IMG/VR virus record: IMGVR_UViG_3300025869_000007
Span: 19,953-83,952 of that record
Source: a virus
Reading direction: 5' to 3' (one strand)
Length of the DNA: 64,000 nt
Position numbers and translations under genes: made by a program
Shown here: positions 28,574 through 36,029 of the stretch, one piece after another
Layout of the letters: each line of letters begins with the position of its first letter
How positions within the stretch are numbered: position 1 is the stretch's first letter
The notes under the pieces: generated by a model
What the model was told of the DNA's origin: nothing
The model's input: only the letters and a program-made list of their open reading frames with translations
Database searches by the model: none

Positions 28574-28877
28574 AGTACGATATATGCCTGTAAAGGTAAC
28601 GAAGATTTACAGAGGATTAGCAGATGCTAGGTGCTACATAGTAGAGGCTTGTCAGAGAAGCGGTATGGGCATTCAGTTCACGCACGAAGGAGAGAGTAGG
28701 TTTGTGCATCCTGAGGAAGTAGACAAGGGCGAAGTAACAGCACAAGGGATAACGCCCAAATACCCACTACCTGATGGCAGAAAAACTTTTAGCTTGGTAA
28801 GTTGGAAATGGTCTAAATTAGCCAAAAGCAAAGAAGAGAGAATGCATGAAGTAAAACAAATGGATTTATTTTCTTAA
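28566..28877 (+). CDS. Hypothetical protein ending in a clamp-binding-like motif (103 aa)
   Basis: No family recognised. The last residues are KQMDLFS; QMDLF fits the QL(S/D)LF-type motif that binds the bacterial sliding clamp. Overlaps the Cas4-like nuclease gene, so it may recruit or tether that nuclease, or itself, to the replication machinery. The interaction is inferred from the motif alone. Confidence 0.55.
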   Translation: MSEVRYMPVKVTKIYRGLADARCYIVEACQRSGMGIQFTHEGESRFVHPEEVDKGEVTAQGITPKYPLPDGRKTFSLVSWKWSKLAKSKEERMHEVKQMDLFS

Positions 28878-28948
28878 TTTTTTTTAAATTTTATATAGCT
28901 TATAAACAGCTACTTATGAAATAGATTTAAATTTATTTTAAAAAGGTG

Positions 28949-28985
28949 TTGACATCTATTCATGTTTCCATGTATATATATGGGC
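28949..28985 (+). promoter_or_regulatory. Early-type promoter, leaderless
   Basis: A-rich box, TTGACA at 28949-28954, TATATA at 28973-28978, ATG at 28986 at the predicted +1; the message starts with AACAACAAC after the ATG. Confidence 0.75.
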
Positions 28986-29204
28986 ATGAACAACAACACA
29001 GATACATTAGATCGCACAGCCCACACCTTCGGAATCACAGACGTAGAGTTTGAAGATCGTGAGTTGATCCTTAAAACGCTTGCATCACTTCCTGAGCCAC
29101 AAGTATTAGTACAAGACTTTGGAGACGAATGCTTTGAAGAAGAGCTTTCACAAATTAACGAAGGTGCTTTTATTACAGCACAAATGAACAACATGGTAAT
29201 ATAA
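28986..29204 (+). CDS. Small acidic early-type protein (72 aa)
   Basis: An in-frame ATG at 28962 lies inside the promoter, so ATG 28986 is the realistic start, coinciding with the predicted transcription start. Asn/Thr-rich first residues, then an acidic helical protein. No family known. First gene of a three-gene unit. Confidence 0.6.
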   Translation: MNNNTDTLDRTAHTFGITDVEFEDRELILKTLASLPEPQVLVQDFGDECFEEELSQINEGAFITAQMNNMVI

Positions 29205-29215
29205 GGAGAACAACA

Positions 29216-29389
29216 ATGAATAAATACGGATTATACTCATTCACTAAAAACGGAAACGCGCGCCTCATAGCTACCACAGAAGCAAAAGATTCTGTACAGG
29301 CAGGACTAGACCTTGAGACTTTTGCAAATGCAATGGTAGGTAAAGGCAATTGGTACACAACCAAAATAGAAGGGAAGGTGTTCGGATGA
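29216..29389 (+). CDS. Small hypothetical protein (57 aa)
   Basis: ATG at 29216 preceded by AAGGAG with good spacing; stop overlaps the next ATG (ATGA). Begins with an YxLYSFTKNGNARLIA strand pair and ends with a WYTTKIEGKV strand; it may be a small alpha-beta fold like the 56-aa protein at 31793, with which it shares the strand-helix-strand layout. Function unknown. Confidence 0.6.
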   Translation: MNKYGLYSFTKNGNARLIATTEAKDSVQAGLDLETFANAMVGKGNWYTTKIEGKVFG

Positions 29390-29592
29390 GAAATCTATCA
29401 GACATCTACGGATACGGAACGCCTAGCAATCGTTTCGTTCGCCCACAGTCGCAACGCACAGAAACCTACGATGATCCTATAGAGCAAGAAGAAGCCCTTG
29501 ATCAGTTAGACCCTTTTCGTCATGAGAGAGAAGCAGAAGAGCAAGCGATGGCAGAAGCAATGGGAGACGAAAGTAAATACGAAAAAAAATAA
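29386..29592 (+). CDS. Small acidic hypothetical protein (68 aa)
   Basis: ATGA overlap fixes the start at 29386 although the frame is open from 29350. Glu/Gln/Asp-rich and probably helical after residue 30. No recognised motif. Followed by an A/T-rich gap and a new promoter. Confidence 0.5.
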   Translation: MRNLSDIYGYGTPSNRFVRPQSQRTETYDDPIEQEEALDQLDPFRHEREAEEQAMAEAMGDESKYEKK

Positions 29593-29625
29593 TTTAAAGA
29601 AAAGCAAAGTTTTTTAATAAAAGTA

Positions 29626-29660
29626 TTGACATCTATTTTTAGATATGCATTATTAAAGTC
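29626..29660 (+). promoter_or_regulatory. Early-type promoter, leaderless
   Basis: TTGACA at 29626-29631, CATTAT at 29648-29653, ATG at 29661, 35 bases from the -35 box. Confidence 0.7.
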
Positions 29661-29894
29661 ATGAACAACACAACACCAAATCAATTCCAAGTAGGAAAAA
29701 CTTACACAACTAGATCAGCCTGTGATTATGACTGCATCTTTTCATTTAATATCGTAAAGACATCTAAGTCTTCAGTATGGTTTACAGGATCATGCACAAA
29801 GGGAGTGCAACGCAGAGCAGTAAAAAGCTACAACGGACAGCAATACTTTTCACCTTTAGGAACTTACTCAATGTCCCCAATCATCAACGCATAA
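29661..29894 (+). CDS. Small hypothetical protein (77 aa)
   Basis: Leaderless start ATGAACAAC. FQVGKTYTTRSACDYDCIFSF is strand-rich, resembling the small SH3-like or beta-barrel phage proteins with a V-G-K-x-Y beginning. Three Cys residues. Function unknown. Confidence 0.6.
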   Translation: MNNTTPNQFQVGKTYTTRSACDYDCIFSFNIVKTSKSSVWFTGSCTKGVQRRAVKSYNGQQYFSPLGTYSMSPIINA

Positions 29895-29899
29895 TAATT

Positions 29900-30223
29900 A
29901 TGACAACACCAAATTACGACTCAAGACACAGAGCATTCATTGATTTAAAAGTTGATATGCTAGAAGACTTAAAGAGAGCAAGGGCAAAGCTCCTAGAAGC
30001 TAGAGAACTAAGTGCTAAGCTGTATGAGGTTCTTAATAAGGACTACAACGAGCAAAACACTACCAATTATGAAAATGCTTACAATCAAGTTAGGGTAGAG
30101 CAAGCAAAAGTAGATACTCTTAATTTCCAAGTATGCTCCTTGCAGGGTAGAATAAATTATTACGAAGAAGGCGAAGAAGGATACGCACTACTAAATCACA
30201 GCAATGAATCTGTACGAAGCTAA
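29900..30223 (+). CDS. Coiled-coil hypothetical protein (107 aa)
   Basis: ATG at 29900 just after the previous stop; the longer frame from 29777 lies inside the upstream gene. Long charged helices with heptad spacing (about residues 15-85). No known family. Overlaps the next gene by 20 bases. Confidence 0.55.
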   Translation: MTTPNYDSRHRAFIDLKVDMLEDLKRARAKLLEARELSAKLYEVLNKDYNEQNTTNYENAYNQVRVEQAKVDTLNFQVCSLQGRINYYEEGEEGYALLNHSNESVRS

Positions 30224-30635
30224 CGGAAGGATTAACATCTCTCAAAAGTGGTGCTACTGCGCCATGAAGCTTTTGCAAAAACATTGTGTAAGCACAAAGA
30301 AATATGGTGGTAAGTATCAATGGATTCTTGATGAAATACACACCAACCTGTCAGAGCTTTTTTATTATGGCAGGATAGATATGTTTAGTGAGTTAAGTGA
30401 AACAGAATACTTTTTTATGCCAACCAATCACAAAGGAATGTTAGGCATATACAGAAACTTACGAAGAGCAATTAAAACTGCACACCCATTAATGTTTGCT
30501 AAGTCGATAGATGACATGGCTCACAAGCTTACGAATGGTCACTACCAAAGGGCTGAGTATTTTGCGGATTGCAAAAATTTTCCTAGATGGTCTGACGAGG
30601 TTTACGGAACACAAGCACTCAATTATGAAAGTTAA
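30204..30635 (+). CDS. Hypothetical protein (143 aa)
   Basis: Mixed helical protein with Cys/Trp residues near the N-terminus and many aromatic residues. No recognised motif. Overlaps both neighbours, so it is part of the small-gene operon. Confidence 0.55.
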   Translation: MNLYEANGRINISQKWCYCAMKLLQKHCVSTKKYGGKYQWILDEIHTNLSELFYYGRIDMFSELSETEYFFMPTNHKGMLGIYRNLRRAIKTAHPLMFAKSIDDMAHKLTNGHYQRAEYFADCKNFPRWSDEVYGTQALNYES

Positions 30636-30849
30636 AAATTTTGATAGTCACATACATTCTATTCGTGGAATGGTAAGCGAAGGCGAAGGCAGACCACAAT
30701 GGGAAGAGTTTACTGAAGAAATGGAAGAGGTAATACAAGTATTACAAATCCATAATAAGCTTATTCAAACAGTAGACCACGTTTATCCGATGGATGACTT
30801 AATTGATTTCCTGAGAATGAGGAGTAATAAAACAAACAATGCACTATAA
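30625..30849 (+). CDS. Small helical protein (74 aa)
   Basis: The ATG at 30625 overlaps the upstream gene by 11 bases; the longer frame from 30511 lies within that gene. A helical EEFTEEMEEVIQVLQIHNKL segment dominates. Function unknown. Confidence 0.5.
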   Translation: MKVKNFDSHIHSIRGMVSEGEGRPQWEEFTEEMEEVIQVLQIHNKLIQTVDHVYPMDDLIDFLRMRSNKTNNAL

Positions 30850-31081
30850 AAAAATAGCAGACGAACACTTTTTATATACAGATTGGAGAGACAGGGATTG
30901 GAGCATATGGAGACAATCCAAACATGGAAGTAATCAATGGGCAATGAGTTGCAGGGAAGAAAATATGGAAATGTTTGATGATGCTTTTTGGACAAGAACA
31001 AGCTGTGTCAGGCAAATAAAATATTTAGAAAATCCTGAGAATGAAAAACGCGAAATAGATAAAAGAAAAAATGAAAACTAA
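30839..31081 (+). CDS. Small charged protein (80 aa)
   Basis: Trp-rich first half (WRDRDWSIWR) and a Lys/Glu/Asn-rich end. Overlaps both neighbours. No family recognised. Confidence 0.5.
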   Translation: MHYKKIADEHFLYTDWRDRDWSIWRQSKHGSNQWAMSCREENMEMFDDAFWTRTSCVRQIKYLENPENEKREIDKRKNEN

Positions 31082-31670
31082 TTTACAATTTATTCATGTG
31101 GGAAAATGCGGAGGCATGACTATAAGAAATATGCTTAAAAGTCAGTCTATACTTTTTTTTGCAATTCATGTGCAAGCGCCCATGTTAGATTCGCAATTTA
31201 AAAGCATAATACCAATACGCAATCCTGTAGAAAGATTTTGCTCAGCATTTTATTGGAGAAAGAAAAAGACAAGCCATAATCAAAAATTAAGATTTAATGG
31301 AGAGAAGAATTTTTTAGATAAGCATAAAGACATAAATAGTTTGATCGACAACCTAGAAGAGTTGCAGACAAATTATGTACACCACATAGGCGAAGGATAC
31401 CATTGGTACTTAGCAAATTATTTAAAAGTATTAACTCCACAATTATTAAAAGGACTAGTGTTTACAAATTCAATAAAAGAAGATTTAGGCAAAATGTATG
31501 GCAAAGAATTTGATGACCTATGGGACAACAAGGGTACTAGTGAGTATGAGTTAACAAGCAAAGAAAGAGAGAAACTAAAAGAACACTTAGCCTTAGATTA
31601 TAAAACCCTAGAACAGCTATTTAACAAAGTTAGTATTAATAACAATAAAACCAAAGATATTTTAAAATAA
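31071..31670 (+). CDS. Sulfotransferase-like protein 5 (199 aa)
   Basis: HVGKCGGMTIRNML near residue 7 is a PAPS-loop-type motif and IPIRNPVERFCSAF near residue 48 the 3'-phosphate site. Spacing between them is shorter than in the glycan-locus members, and it lies 5 kb away among small early-type genes, so it may act on a different acceptor or at a different time. It overlaps the upstream gene by 11 bases. Confidence 0.65.
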   Translation: MKTNLQFIHVGKCGGMTIRNMLKSQSILFFAIHVQAPMLDSQFKSIIPIRNPVERFCSAFYWRKKKTSHNQKLRFNGEKNFLDKHKDINSLIDNLEELQTNYVHHIGEGYHWYLANYLKVLTPQLLKGLVFTNSIKEDLGKMYGKEFDDLWDNKGTSEYELTSKEREKLKEHLALDYKTLEQLFNKVSINNNKTKDILK

Positions 31671-31757
31671 AGCAAAAAAAGTTTCTCCTGTAAAATGCTT
31701 AAAAACAGCAACTTACGAAAGTAATAAAAAAAATATTAAAAAAAGTTTTAAAAACGC

Positions 31758-31792
31758 TTGACAAGTATTATTTATTCTCTTAGGTTAAGAGC
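31758..31792 (+). promoter_or_regulatory. Early-type promoter, leaderless
   Basis: TTGACA at 31758-31763, exactly 17 bases, TAGGTT at 31781-31786, ATG at 31793. The upstream gap (31671-31757) is A/T-rich with a small TTAC-GAAA-GTAA hairpin near 31713. Confidence 0.75.
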
Positions 31793-31963
31793 ATGAACAA
31801 CACATATAACGGAAGAGTTTATTTCACCACAGCAAAGCCAACTTTCTTGAGAGTTATTTCAGTAGAAGCTCCTAGCAAGAACGAAGCAAGATTACTTATC
31901 TATAAGATTGCTAAGGAAAGCGGAAACTACGATTACATCGATTCAATAAGAGAAGTTAACTAA
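31793..31963 (+). CDS. Small early-type protein (56 aa)
   Basis: ATGAACAACACA start coinciding with the predicted transcription start. Short alpha-beta protein (VYFTT strand, SKNEARLLIYKIAKE helix, DYIDSIREV strand). No family known. Confidence 0.6.
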   Translation: MNNTYNGRVYFTTAKPTFLRVISVEAPSKNEARLLIYKIAKESGNYDYIDSIREVN

Positions 31964-31973
31964 GGGGGAAACA

Positions 31974-32288
31974 ATGAGCTTACAAAAAGAAATACTAGAA
32001 GACGCACTAAAGGAGGAAAGCCCAAGGGACTACCTCTATGGTTACTTTTCAGATATGTATAAGGATGCATGGAATGTTCGCCCTCGTTGGATTGGTAGAG
32101 AAGATTATTCTTTATCAACTTTAGCATCTGAGATTGCAAAAATGCATGATGCTGTAGCAGATCAAATACGCAAAGAGTGCGATTGGGTAGCGAAGGAAGA
32201 AAAGGAAGAAGAGGAGCATCAAGCAAAGCTTGCGGAAGTTCTTGTTCCATTTGAAGGTTACACTTTAGGCGAGTTAGGACTTATTTAA
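31974..32288 (+). CDS. Hypothetical helical protein (104 aa)
   Basis: Preceded by AAGGGGG for ribosome binding. Acidic, helical, ending in a GYTLGELGLI tail. No recognised motif. Sits directly before the terminase gene but under an early-type promoter. Confidence 0.55.
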   Translation: MSLQKEILEDALKEESPRDYLYGYFSDMYKDAWNVRPRWIGREDYSLSTLASEIAKMHDAVADQIRKECDWVAKEEKEEEEHQAKLAEVLVPFEGYTLGELGLI

Positions 32289-32315
32289 AAGTAGACAGGC
32301 GCAGTTTAAAAAGTC

Positions 32316-33740
32316 ATGCTTGTTTGCGTGGAGGACGTAGACAAAGCAAGATTAGCATTAACTAGATTAGCACATGATGATTTATTGGCTTATGTATTGG
32401 CACACGATCCTAAATATCAAGTAGCAAAAGTTCATGCTTTTTTACTCAAAAAACTACAAGAGCTTGTTGGCAAAGAAGGCGAAAAAAGAATAATAATTAA
32501 TATGCCTCCACAGCATGGAAAAAGTCGTGCTGTGTGTGAAGAGTTTGCAAGTTTTCTTTTAGGTAAAGACCCAACTGAAAATATAGCTTTAGCAGGATAC
32601 GGCTTAGACTTGCCAACGAAAAACTGCAAAAAATTAAGGGAGCGCATTAAATCTACGATATATAAAAAGATATTTCCTAATACCCATTTAGGAGAAGATA
32701 CAAGGACTCAATCAAATTGGACTACTTCAGTAGGTGGTGGAGTTAAGGCTGTTGGTGTGGGTACAGGACTTACAGGAAACAGGGTAAGCACATTAATAAT
32801 AGATGACCCTCACAAAGACAGAGCAGAGGCAGAGTCAGCCACATATAGAAATAGAATATGGGATTGGTTTACATCAACAGCAATGACTCGATTAACTCCA
32901 AACTCTACAATTATTTTAATTATGACTAGATGGCATGAGGACGATTTATGCGGAAGGCTTACGGCAAAGCATTATGTAGAAGACTTAAAAGAAAGAGGCT
33001 TTGAGGATCAGGTATTTGAGCAATGGAACTTTCCTGCAATCTGTGAAGAAGAAGATGATATTATTGGCAGAGTTGAAGGAGAAGCTTTGTGGAGCGAGAA
33101 TAAGCCTGTACACTTCTTGGAGGGAAGAAGACAGGTATTAGGTCAATATGAGTATAATGCCTTATACAGGGGTAATCCTATTTCTAAAGGTGGTAACATT
33201 GTAGATATAGAAAAAATAGAATACTGTGAAAGAAGCGAAATACCTACAGAAGTAGAATTAGTGAGAGCTTGGGATTTAGCGGCGACCTCTAAGAAGACAA
33301 GCGATTATAGTGCTTCAGCATTATGCGGATATGATAAAGAAACAGAAATTTTCTACATTAGTCACGTAATGAGAGATAAGCTTAATTGGCACGCTACTAA
33401 ACAAGCCATAGGAAGATACGGAGACTTAGAGCAGAACAGAATAGGCATAGAAAGCGTGGGCGGGTTTCACACATCTTACGAACAGATTAAAGAGGATAGA
33501 GTAGGTAAAAATGTAGTGCAGAATATAAATGTATCTAAGGATAAGTTAAGCAGGGCAAACCCTTGGTTAAGTATGGTGGATGCAGGAAGAGTGAAAATGG
33601 TTAGAGGCTCATGGAACTATGATTTTTTAGATGAGCTAAGAGCCTTTCCTGATTCAAAAAATGATGACCAAGTAGATGCGGTCAGCTTAGCATTTGGTAT
33701 GGTATTTAAACAGCAAACAACGAAATTACTAATGGCATGA
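32316..33740 (+). CDS. terL: Terminase large subunit (474 aa)
   Basis: ATPase and nuclease that packages DNA into the prohead. Walker A-type PPQHGKS near residue 64, Walker B LIIDDPH near residue 159, then the nuclease domain with RAWDLAAT (first catalytic Asp, about residue 316) and NDDQVDAVS (last acidic motif, about residue 448). Length is typical. It is followed by an ATGA-coupled chain of genes up to the probable small subunit at 39340. Confidence 0.9.
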   Translation: MLVCVEDVDKARLALTRLAHDDLLAYVLAHDPKYQVAKVHAFLLKKLQELVGKEGEKRIIINMPPQHGKSRAVCEEFASFLLGKDPTENIALAGYGLDLPTKNCKKLRERIKSTIYKKIFPNTHLGEDTRTQSNWTTSVGGGVKAVGVGTGLTGNRVSTLIIDDPHKDRAEAESATYRNRIWDWFTSTAMTRLTPNSTIILIMTRWHEDDLCGRLTAKHYVEDLKERGFEDQVFEQWNFPAICEEEDDIIGRVEGEALWSENKPVHFLEGRRQVLGQYEYNALYRGNPISKGGNIVDIEKIEYCERSEIPTEVELVRAWDLAATSKKTSDYSASALCGYDKETEIFYISHVMRDKLNWHATKQAIGRYGDLEQNRIGIESVGGFHTSYEQIKEDRVGKNVVQNINVSKDKLSRANPWLSMVDAGRVKMVRGSWNYDFLDELRAFPDSKNDDQVDAVSLAFGMVFKQQTTKLLMA

Positions 33741-34618
33741 GAATTTTAATTATAGGTTCAACAGGATGGGTTGGTGAGCAAGTGTGGTGGAACGCAAACA
33801 GGTCAGGGCATGAGTGCCACACAATAAGCAGGACAGAATTTTGGATGGACGAAGAATTTAATAATTATTTAAAAAATGTAGATGCAGTAGTGAACTGTGC
33901 AGGATATGCAGGAACGCCAAATGTAGACGCTTGCGAATTACCTGAAAATAGAGAAGCCGTCCATACAGCAAATGTAAAAATTCCAAAAAGATTAGCGGAG
34001 TTTTGTAAAGACATTCCATTTGTCCATGTGTCTAGCGGATGCCTATATCAAGGACAGGGCAGAACAGGAAGACTTAGAGAAAGAACAGATTACATAGGAA
34101 AGCATTTTACTATAGACGATTGGCAACATGATAGTTGGTCAGAGAGGAATGCACCAAACTTTAGAGGCAGTTATTATGCTCAAACTAAAATAGAGGGAGA
34201 GCAACAACTAGAAAATGTAGATTGTTGGATTTTGAGACCTAGAATGTTTTTTGGATTGGGAAAACATAATAAAAATTTTATCTCAAAAATTATAGAGTAT
34301 GACACTATAGTAAACGCAATTAACAGCGTTACACACATAGGAGAGTTTTGTGTATCCATTATAAAATGCATAAATTTAAATCCTCCTTTTGGAACTTATA
34401 ATATAACGCATCCTGTGCCTGTGATGACTAGTCAAATACTAGACACTTTAGGGTATGAAAAAAAATATGTTACTTGTCAGAAGTTTAATGAAGACATGAG
34501 GGCAAAAGGATTAGCGGAAAGAAGTTTTACGACTTTGGACTCTCGCAAAGCTTGCCAACATAAAATAGGGCTATCACTAGACCCAATGCGAATAATCCAA
34601 AACTACAAGCACCAATGA
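33737..34618 (+). CDS. RmlD/SDR-type nucleotide-sugar reductase or epimerase (293 aa)
   Basis: IIGSTGWVG is the Rossmann NAD(P) loop, NCAG and VSSGCLY the second and third SDR motifs, and YYAQTK the catalytic Tyr-xxx-Lys (about residue 149). The pattern is that of dTDP-4-dehydrorhamnose reductase and extended SDR epimerases. It may make an activated sugar for the nearby glycosyltransferase at 35214 or for the glycan locus. Unusual placement between terminase and ParB genes. Confidence 0.7.
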   Translation: MRILIIGSTGWVGEQVWWNANRSGHECHTISRTEFWMDEEFNNYLKNVDAVVNCAGYAGTPNVDACELPENREAVHTANVKIPKRLAEFCKDIPFVHVSSGCLYQGQGRTGRLRERTDYIGKHFTIDDWQHDSWSERNAPNFRGSYYAQTKIEGEQQLENVDCWILRPRMFFGLGKHNKNFISKIIEYDTIVNAINSVTHIGEFCVSIIKCINLNPPFGTYNITHPVPVMTSQILDTLGYEKKYVTCQKFNEDMRAKGLAERSFTTLDSRKACQHKIGLSLDPMRIIQNYKHQ

Positions 34619-35217
34619 ACATAAGTACACTTATACCTAGCGAGCAGAATCCTAGAATCATTTCCCAAGAAAATTTAAATAAATTAAAAAGCAGTATAAA
34701 AGGCTTTGAAAAAATGATGGAAGCTAGACCTTTAGTTGTAACTGAAGACATGAGGGTAGTTGGAGGTAATCAAAGATTAAAAGCATTAATCCAATTAGGA
34801 TACGAATCAATTCCTGATTCTTGGGTAAAGATAATGTCATTTACTCCTGAAGAAGAAAGGGAGTTCATAGTGAAGGATAATGCTTCATATGGTGGATGGG
34901 ATTGGGATTTATTATTAGAAGAGTTTGGGCAAAAGGAACTATTTGATTGGGCTATAGAAGTGCCAAACTTGGGAGACTTAGAGAAAGTTGAAAAAGTTAA
35001 CGACCTTGAAAATGAAGAGTGGGTTGGTATGCCTGATTTTGAGACAAAGGAAGATCCTTTACAAATTGTAGTCAAGTTTGAAAACGATGGACTAAGGAAA
35101 GAGTTTGCCGAAAAAATGAACATTGAATTTACATACGCAAAAGAAGGAAATAAAACTTGGACTACATGGTATCCATATAAGGGAAAAGGTGATTGGAAAA
35201 GTAAAAAATACGAGTGA
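34615..35217 (+). CDS. ParB/Srx-domain protein 1 (200 aa)
   Basis: N-terminal LIPSEQNPRIIS (NPR motif) and VVGGNQRLKA (G-G-x-x-R-x-x-A box) define the ParB N-terminal domain (about residues 1-95). FIVKDNASYGGWD follows, as in other phage ParB-like proteins. No ParB HTH or dimer domain, so it is not a segregation ParB. In phages such genes lie beside DNA modification genes; here it is coupled to a TAGT-type glycosyltransferase. Confidence 0.75.
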   Translation: MNISTLIPSEQNPRIISQENLNKLKSSIKGFEKMMEARPLVVTEDMRVVGGNQRLKALIQLGYESIPDSWVKIMSFTPEEEREFIVKDNASYGGWDWDLLLEEFGQKELFDWAIEVPNLGDLEKVEKVNDLENEEWVGMPDFETKEDPLQIVVKFENDGLRKEFAEKMNIEFTYAKEGNKTWTTWYPYKGKGDWKSKKYE

Positions 35218-36029
35218 ATCCTAAATACCCAATTTATGTGCCAACAAAAAACAGGCATAAGTTAGCACACACGATAAGGTGCTTTCTTGAGGATGGTGTA
35301 GATTTCAAGATAGTAGTAGAGCCATCTCAGGTAGAAAACTACAAAGAGTTTAAAGATATTATGCTAGTGCTACCTGAAAATAATCTGAGATTATTAGGGT
35401 CAAGGCTTTGGATCAGAGAGCATTCATTAAAGAACGGCTTTGCTAGGCATTGGCAGTTTGATGACAACATTAGATATGTAGGTAGGCTACACAAAGGAGA
35501 ACGGATTAGGTGCAATGCAAACAAAGCAATTTCTATAGTAGAAGAATTTACAGACAGGTACTCTAATATAGGAGTGAGCGGATTAAACTATAGAATGTTT
35601 GTAGCGAGGCAGAAAAAGCCCTACATACTTAACACAAGGGTATACTCAGCAAGTTTAATAAACAACGAGATGCCATACAAGCACAGGCTGTATTATAACG
35701 ATGACACAGACTTATGCCTACAATGCGTGACCAATAATTTATGCACTATTAACTTCTGTACATTTTTTATAGAGAAGATAACCACAATGAAAGTAAGTGG
35801 AGGCAACACTACAGACCTTTACGAAAAGGATGGAAGATTATTGATGGCGAGGTCATTGGAAGAAGTGTGGGGCAAAGAGCTAGTGGAAACTAAATGGAGA
35901 TTTGGCAGACCACAGCACGTTGTTAAAAATTCTTGGAATCAATTCACGCATCCATTAATAAGGAGAAAGGATATTGATTGGGATGAGATTAAAAATAAAA
36001 AGTATGAATTTAAATTAAAAGAAAAATGA
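35214..36029 (+). CDS. TET-associated-type glycosyltransferase (TAGT-like) (271 aa)
   Basis: GTG start overlapping the previous TGA. Begins YPIYVPTKNRHKLAHTI, then KIVVEPSQVENYK, LVLPENN and WQFDDNIR (about residue 82), which matches the GT-A family described with TET/JBP dioxygenases and proposed to glycosylate hydroxymethylated bases in phage DNA. DDN is the likely metal and nucleotide-sugar site. A TET/JBP dioxygenase is not visible in this window. Flanked by two ParB-domain genes in one coupled operon. Confidence 0.75.
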   Translation: MNPKYPIYVPTKNRHKLAHTIRCFLEDGVDFKIVVEPSQVENYKEFKDIMLVLPENNLRLLGSRLWIREHSLKNGFARHWQFDDNIRYVGRLHKGERIRCNANKAISIVEEFTDRYSNIGVSGLNYRMFVARQKKPYILNTRVYSASLINNEMPYKHRLYYNDDTDLCLQCVTNNLCTINFCTFFIEKITTMKVSGGNTTDLYEKDGRLLMARSLEEVWGKELVETKWRFGRPQHVVKNSWNQFTHPLIRRKDIDWDEIKNKKYEFKLKEK

